Assembly (NCBI GenBank): GCA_019239415.1
Contig: JAFAZW010000066.1
Span: 1-64,000, forward strand
Reading direction: 5' to 3'
Source: Alphaproteobacteria bacterium
GTDB taxonomy: Bacteria; Pseudomonadota; Alphaproteobacteria; Sphingomonadales; Sphingomonadaceae
DNA: 64,000 nt
The translations under genes were made by a program, and so were the position numbers. Shown here one piece after another: positions 61,363 through 64,000 of the stretch (within the stretch, counting starts at the first letter, position 1; each line of letters starts with the position of its first letter). The notes under the pieces are model-generated. The model worked only from the letters and a program-made list of their open reading frames with translations, was not told where the DNA came from and searched no databases.

Positions 61363-62391
61363 CTACCGCCGCACCGCCTTCGCCCGCCACGTCGGAATCC
61401 ACGCGATCGAGCCGCGGCACTCGCCCATCTCCTCCTGGAGGATCAGGCGGAAGCGCTCGCCGTCCCAGGCGAAGCTCTGGCGCGTGCCGCAATCGCCGAG
61501 CCCGCGGCCCTTCATGAACATGTCGAGCGTGCCCGCCTTGGCGTTCCACTCGGCATTGTAGGCGACCGGGCCCGAGCCGGCGTCGTCGGTGTTCGGCTTG
61601 TCGGTATCGTAGCGAATGGGGCGCCAGCCGCCGCTGTCGGCCGCGACGTACAGGAGCGACGCCGCGTTATACGCCCCGCTGTCGCAATGATCGGGCACGA
61701 CCGCGAGCGTGTGGCCGGCGTCGAGCCGATAAGTGTCCGCCTTCCAGCCGGTGTCGGGCTCGCCGCTCTCGCAGGCCTGCTTCCGCAGCGCCGCCGCGAC
61801 GGCGAGCGGCATGCCGCGCGGCGCTTTCGCCGACCGCGGCGGAACGACCACCTCGGGCGCAGCCGGGGCCGGCGGCACCGCGTTCGCCGGCTTCGGCCCC
61901 GGCCGGGCGAGGGCCGTGACCGTGCCTACCCGCTGCTGCCGGTCGTCCATGTAGAGCAAGGCGGCGCTTGCGCCGGCGAGGGAGATGGTGCCGAGGCGCT
62001 TGCCGTCGGCGCCGAGCGCCTCGAGCTTCGCCCCCACCCGCAAGGCGGCGAGCAGCGCCACCGTTCCGGCCGGGTCGACCTCTGCGCCTCCTTCCACCTC
62101 GGTCAGCCGGGCTGGAAGCCGCTTGCCGTCGACCGCGAGGGCGACGACGCCGGTCTTGTCGTCGGAGGCGCCCAGCGGCGGGCCGACGACGATCCGCACC
62201 GGCGCGTCCGGCGCCGCGCCGCGCGACAGGCTCATCGTCAGGCCGTCCTCTGCCGCTTGGTCGTGGAGCAGCGCGACCGCCTGGCAGGCGCGGACATTGT
62301 CGCAGCCGATGGTCCAATCCTTGAACAGCTTGAGGGGCGACGGCTGCGGGGCGACGCCGGCGGCCGCGGCGAGGAGGAGCGGCAGGATCAT
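61363..62391 (-). CDS. DUF1176-domain exported protein
   Basis: A 342-residue exported protein with a signal peptide ([14 protein letters not shown]) and a DUF1176 domain: [34 protein letters not shown], then a Pro/Ala-rich stretch and the C-terminal [20 protein letters not shown] and MGECRG. Cysteine pairs suggest disulfides in the periplasm. Function unknown. ATG 62391 was preferred over 62436. Convergent with egtD. Confidence 0.83.
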   Translation of the reverse strand: MILPLLLAAAAGVAPQPSPLKLFKDWTIGCDNVRACQAVALLHDQAAEDGLTMSLSRGAAPDAPVRIVVGPPLGASDDKTGVVALAVDGKRLPARLTEVEGGAEVDPAGTVALLAALRVGAKLEALGADGKRLGTISLAGASAALLYMDDRQQRVGTVTALARPGPKPANAVPPAPAAPEVVVPPRSAKAPRGMPLAVAAALRKQACESGEPDTGWKADTYRLDAGHTLAVVPDHCDSGAYNAASLLYVAADSGGWRPIRYDTDKPNTDDAGSGPVAYNAEWNAKAGTLDMFMKGRGLGDCGTRQSFAWDGERFRLILQEEMGECRGSIAWIPTWRAKAVRR

Positions 62392-62490
62392 GTCGCCAGC
62401 GTAACCGGCACCCGCCGCGCGCGCCACCCTCGCCATTGCCGCCTTCGGCCCCGACCCCTACATGGCGGGCTTGCGGGTGGTGGAGACTCT

Positions 62491-62790
62491 ATGTTCGCGC
62501 TGTTCCAGATCATCGAGCTGCTGCTCACCATCGCCTGGTGGATCATCATCATCCAGGCGATCCTCAGCTGGCTGATCGCCTTCAACGTCATCAACACCTA
62601 CAATTCGGGGGTGAGGAGCTTCCTCACCGCGCTCGACCGGATGACCGAGCCGCTCTACCGCCCGATCCGCAAGATCCTGCCGGATTTCGGCGGCCTCGAT
62701 TTCTCGCCCATGGTCGTGCTGCTGCTCATCTACATCCTCAGCAACATCGTCGTGCCGCAGATCTTCCGCTCCCTCCTCGCACCGACATGA
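62491..62790 (+). CDS. YggT-family membrane protein
   Basis: A 99-residue two-helix YggT protein: [24 protein letters not shown], the conserved [24 protein letters not shown] and a second helix [16 protein letters not shown]. YggT proteins are linked with osmotic stress and cell-envelope functions, with details uncertain. ATG 62491. The stop overlaps folD (ATGA). Confidence 0.92.
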   Translation: MFALFQIIELLLTIAWWIIIIQAILSWLIAFNVINTYNSGVRSFLTALDRMTEPLYRPIRKILPDFGGLDFSPMVVLLLIYILSNIVVPQIFRSLLAPT

Positions 62791-63674
62791 CGGCCGCGAT
62801 CGTCGACGGCCGCGCCTTCGCCGAGCGCCTGCGCGCGCGGGTGGCGGAGGCGGTGCCGGCGTTCACCGCGGCGACCGGCCGCGTGCCCGGCCTCGCCGTG
62901 GTGCTGGTCGGCCAGGATCCGGCGAGCGAGATCTACGTGCGCTCCAAGCAGAAGGCGACGCTCGCGGCCGGGATGGCGAGCTTCGAGCACCGTCTGCCCG
63001 ACACGACGAGCGAGGCGGAACTGCTCGCCCTCGTCGAAGAGCTGAACGGCGATGACCGCGTCGACGGCATCCTCGTCCAGCTCCCGCTTCCCGCCGGGAT
63101 CGACGACAAGGCCGTGATCGACGCGATCGACCCGGCCAAGGACGTGGACGGCTTCCACGTCGTCAACGCCGGCAAGCTCGCGGTCGGCGAGGAAGGGCTG
63201 GTCTCCTGCACGCCGCTCGGCTGCCTGATGCTGCTCAAGGACCGCCTCGGCGACCTCTCCGGGCTCGAGGCGGTGGTCGTCGGCCGGTCGAACATCGTCG
63301 GCAAGCCGATGGCGCAGTTGCTCCTCAGGGAGAATTGCACCGTCACCCTCGCCCACAGCCGCACCCGCGATCTCGCCGCGGTCGTGCGCCGCGCCGACAT
63401 CCTCGTCGCCGCCGTCGGCCGGCCCGAACTGATCCGCGGCGACTGGTTGAAGCCGGGCGCGACGGTGATCGACGTCGGCATGAACCGGCTGACGGACGCG
63501 GACGGCAAGACGAAGTTGCTCGGCGACGTGGCGTTTGCGGAGGCGCGGGAGGTGGCGGCGGCGATCACGCCGGTGCCGGGCGGCGTGGGGCCGATGACGA
63601 TCGCCGTGCTGCTCAGGAACACGCTGGCGGCGGCTTGCGCGCGGGAGGGGTTGCCGGAGCCCGCGGGGCTGTGA
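62787..63674 (+). CDS. folD: Bifunctional methylenetetrahydrofolate dehydrogenase/cyclohydrolase
   Basis: Converts 5,10-methylene-THF to 10-formyl-THF in one-carbon metabolism. The 295-residue protein has Y50 and K54 of the active site ([10 protein letters not shown]), [11 protein letters not shown], the [18 protein letters not shown] segment and the NADP-binding [32 protein letters not shown] is at the C-terminus. ATG overlaps the YggT stop. Nothing unusual. Confidence 0.97.
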   Translation: MTAAIVDGRAFAERLRARVAEAVPAFTAATGRVPGLAVVLVGQDPASEIYVRSKQKATLAAGMASFEHRLPDTTSEAELLALVEELNGDDRVDGILVQLPLPAGIDDKAVIDAIDPAKDVDGFHVVNAGKLAVGEEGLVSCTPLGCLMLLKDRLGDLSGLEAVVVGRSNIVGKPMAQLLLRENCTVTLAHSRTRDLAAVVRRADILVAAVGRPELIRGDWLKPGATVIDVGMNRLTDADGKTKLLGDVAFAEAREVAAAITPVPGGVGPMTIAVLLRNTLAAACAREGLPEPAGL

Positions 63675-63697
63675 GGGGGTTCGTGAGTGTCACGGCC

Positions 63698-63784
63698 TGT
63701 CATGCTGAACTTGTTTCAGCATCCAATTCTCCACCGGCCGAGCGGGCGACCAGCTGGACCCTGAACCAAGTTCAGGGTGACGGC
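63698..63784. repeat. Dispersed inverted repeat, family B, copy 3
   Basis: CTGTCATGCTGAACTTGTTT at the left and CCTGAACCAAGTTCAGGGTG at the right pair as inverted arms. It is closely similar to the copy at 22693-22780 and related to 7133-7221. It lies between two plus-strand genes (folD and the MarC gene). Confidence 0.8.
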
Positions 63785-63807
63785 CGTGGCAGTGATCGGT
63801 TCGCCCC

Positions 63808-64000
63808 ATGATCGAAGCGTTCGTCTCGGCCTTCATCACTTTCTTCGTCGTCATCGACCCGCCCGGCTGCGCACCGATCTTCGCCGGGCTGACGCGCGAC
63901 TGCACGCCGGTGCAGCGCCGCTCGATGGCGATCCGCTCGACGCTCGTTGCCGCCGGCATCCTCGTCTTCTTTGGGATGCTCGGCTACAAGTTGCTCCACG
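63808..64000 (+). CDS. MarC-family membrane protein (3' partial)
   Basis: The N-terminal 64 residues of a MarC/NAAT-family multi-helix membrane protein: a first helix (AFVSAFITFFVVIDPPGCAPIF), the polar loop TPVQRRSMAIRSTLVAAG, and a second helix (ILVFFGMLGYKLL). VIDPPG...PIF is typical of the family. The C-terminal part lies outside the window. The substrate is unknown. Confidence 0.85.
   Translation, partial: MIEAFVSAFITFFVVIDPPGCAPIFAGLTRDCTPVQRRSMAIRSTLVAAGILVFFGMLGYKLLH

Overview
The window is a high-G+C chromosomal segment from an alphaproteobacterium, most likely a sphingomonad (Sphingomonadales). This rests on gene content and style: class II PyrC, AcnA, a PilZ pair, an EipA/DUF1134 envelope protein, the alphaproteobacterial HNH protein, GluQRS, an EgtB-EgtD pair, an MlaEFD operon with an auxiliary lipoprotein, many overlapping ATGA/GTGA/TGATG junctions, GTG/TTG starts, and dispersed inverted repeats of the 'cgttcgggctgagcctgtcg' type. 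No species assignment is attempted. Nearly all sequence is housekeeping chromosome; there is no plasmid or rRNA signature, no CRISPR array and no intact prophage.

Layout. 1-7.0 kb: 3' part of a double cold-shock-domain protein with a Gly/Arg/Phe-rich N-terminal region, pyrC, ygfZ, and a minus-strand operon acnA - small membrane protein - cyclase-family protein - hypothetical. 7.3-12.6 kb: the main accessory stretch. It holds a DUF6338-like membrane protein with a 53-codon partner, a broken MqsA-type HTH, a predicted PD-(D/E)XK nuclease with lower G+C, an XRE regulator with its own operator-like inverted repeat, a signal-peptide protein, a short antitoxin plus Doc toxin, and an orphan phage-type HTH (terminase small-subunit-like) protein. 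12.6-17.6 kb: class II aldolase, maiA, trpS, and a 749-residue metallo-beta-lactamase-fold protein with a large unassigned C-terminal half. 17.6-22.6 kb: pyrimidine-catabolism genes in the order nitroreductase-rutB-rutC-rutD-rutA, then PAP2 and HAD phosphatases. 22.6-26.2 kb: a previously unlisted 27-residue ORF with an RBS-covering hairpin and its own terminator, a CHASE2-GGDEF(degenerate)-EAL protein and a HAD-IB phosphatase. 26.2-29.8 kb: the Mla-type lipid transport operon. 29.8-44.6 kb: peptidases (pepN, M48, aminopeptidase P, prolyl oligopeptidase), transporter, threonine aldolase, PilZ proteins, tandem small secreted paralogues, tRNA-Thr, thioesterase and a membrane-anchored ClpP-like protein. 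44.7-52.4 kb: serS with tRNA-Ser(GCU) directly upstream, eipA, an ATP-dependent DNA ligase with a MarR-like gene, LysR, HNH and gluQ. 52.5-64 kb: secreted S41 peptidase, beta-propeller lipoprotein, DUF2252, esterase, HIG1 protein, cobalamin adenosyltransferase, egtB-egtD, DUF1176, YggT, folD and the start of a MarC-family gene.

Three themes stand out. First, the 7.3-10.2 kb island looks like a decayed or compact defence/toxin locus centred on a nuclease of unfamiliar architecture; it and the 749-residue MBL fusion are the best candidates for an undescribed system. Second, two families of long inverted repeats (A and C below) sit only between the stop codons of convergent gene pairs (five of five copies), which suggests a bidirectional-terminator role, while a third family (B) and two REP-like elements sit elsewhere. 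Third, translation starts are often non-canonical: TTG for trpS and doc, and apparent CTG starts for the cobalamin adenosyltransferase and a small membrane protein. All functional calls come from reading the translated sequence; no database search was run.
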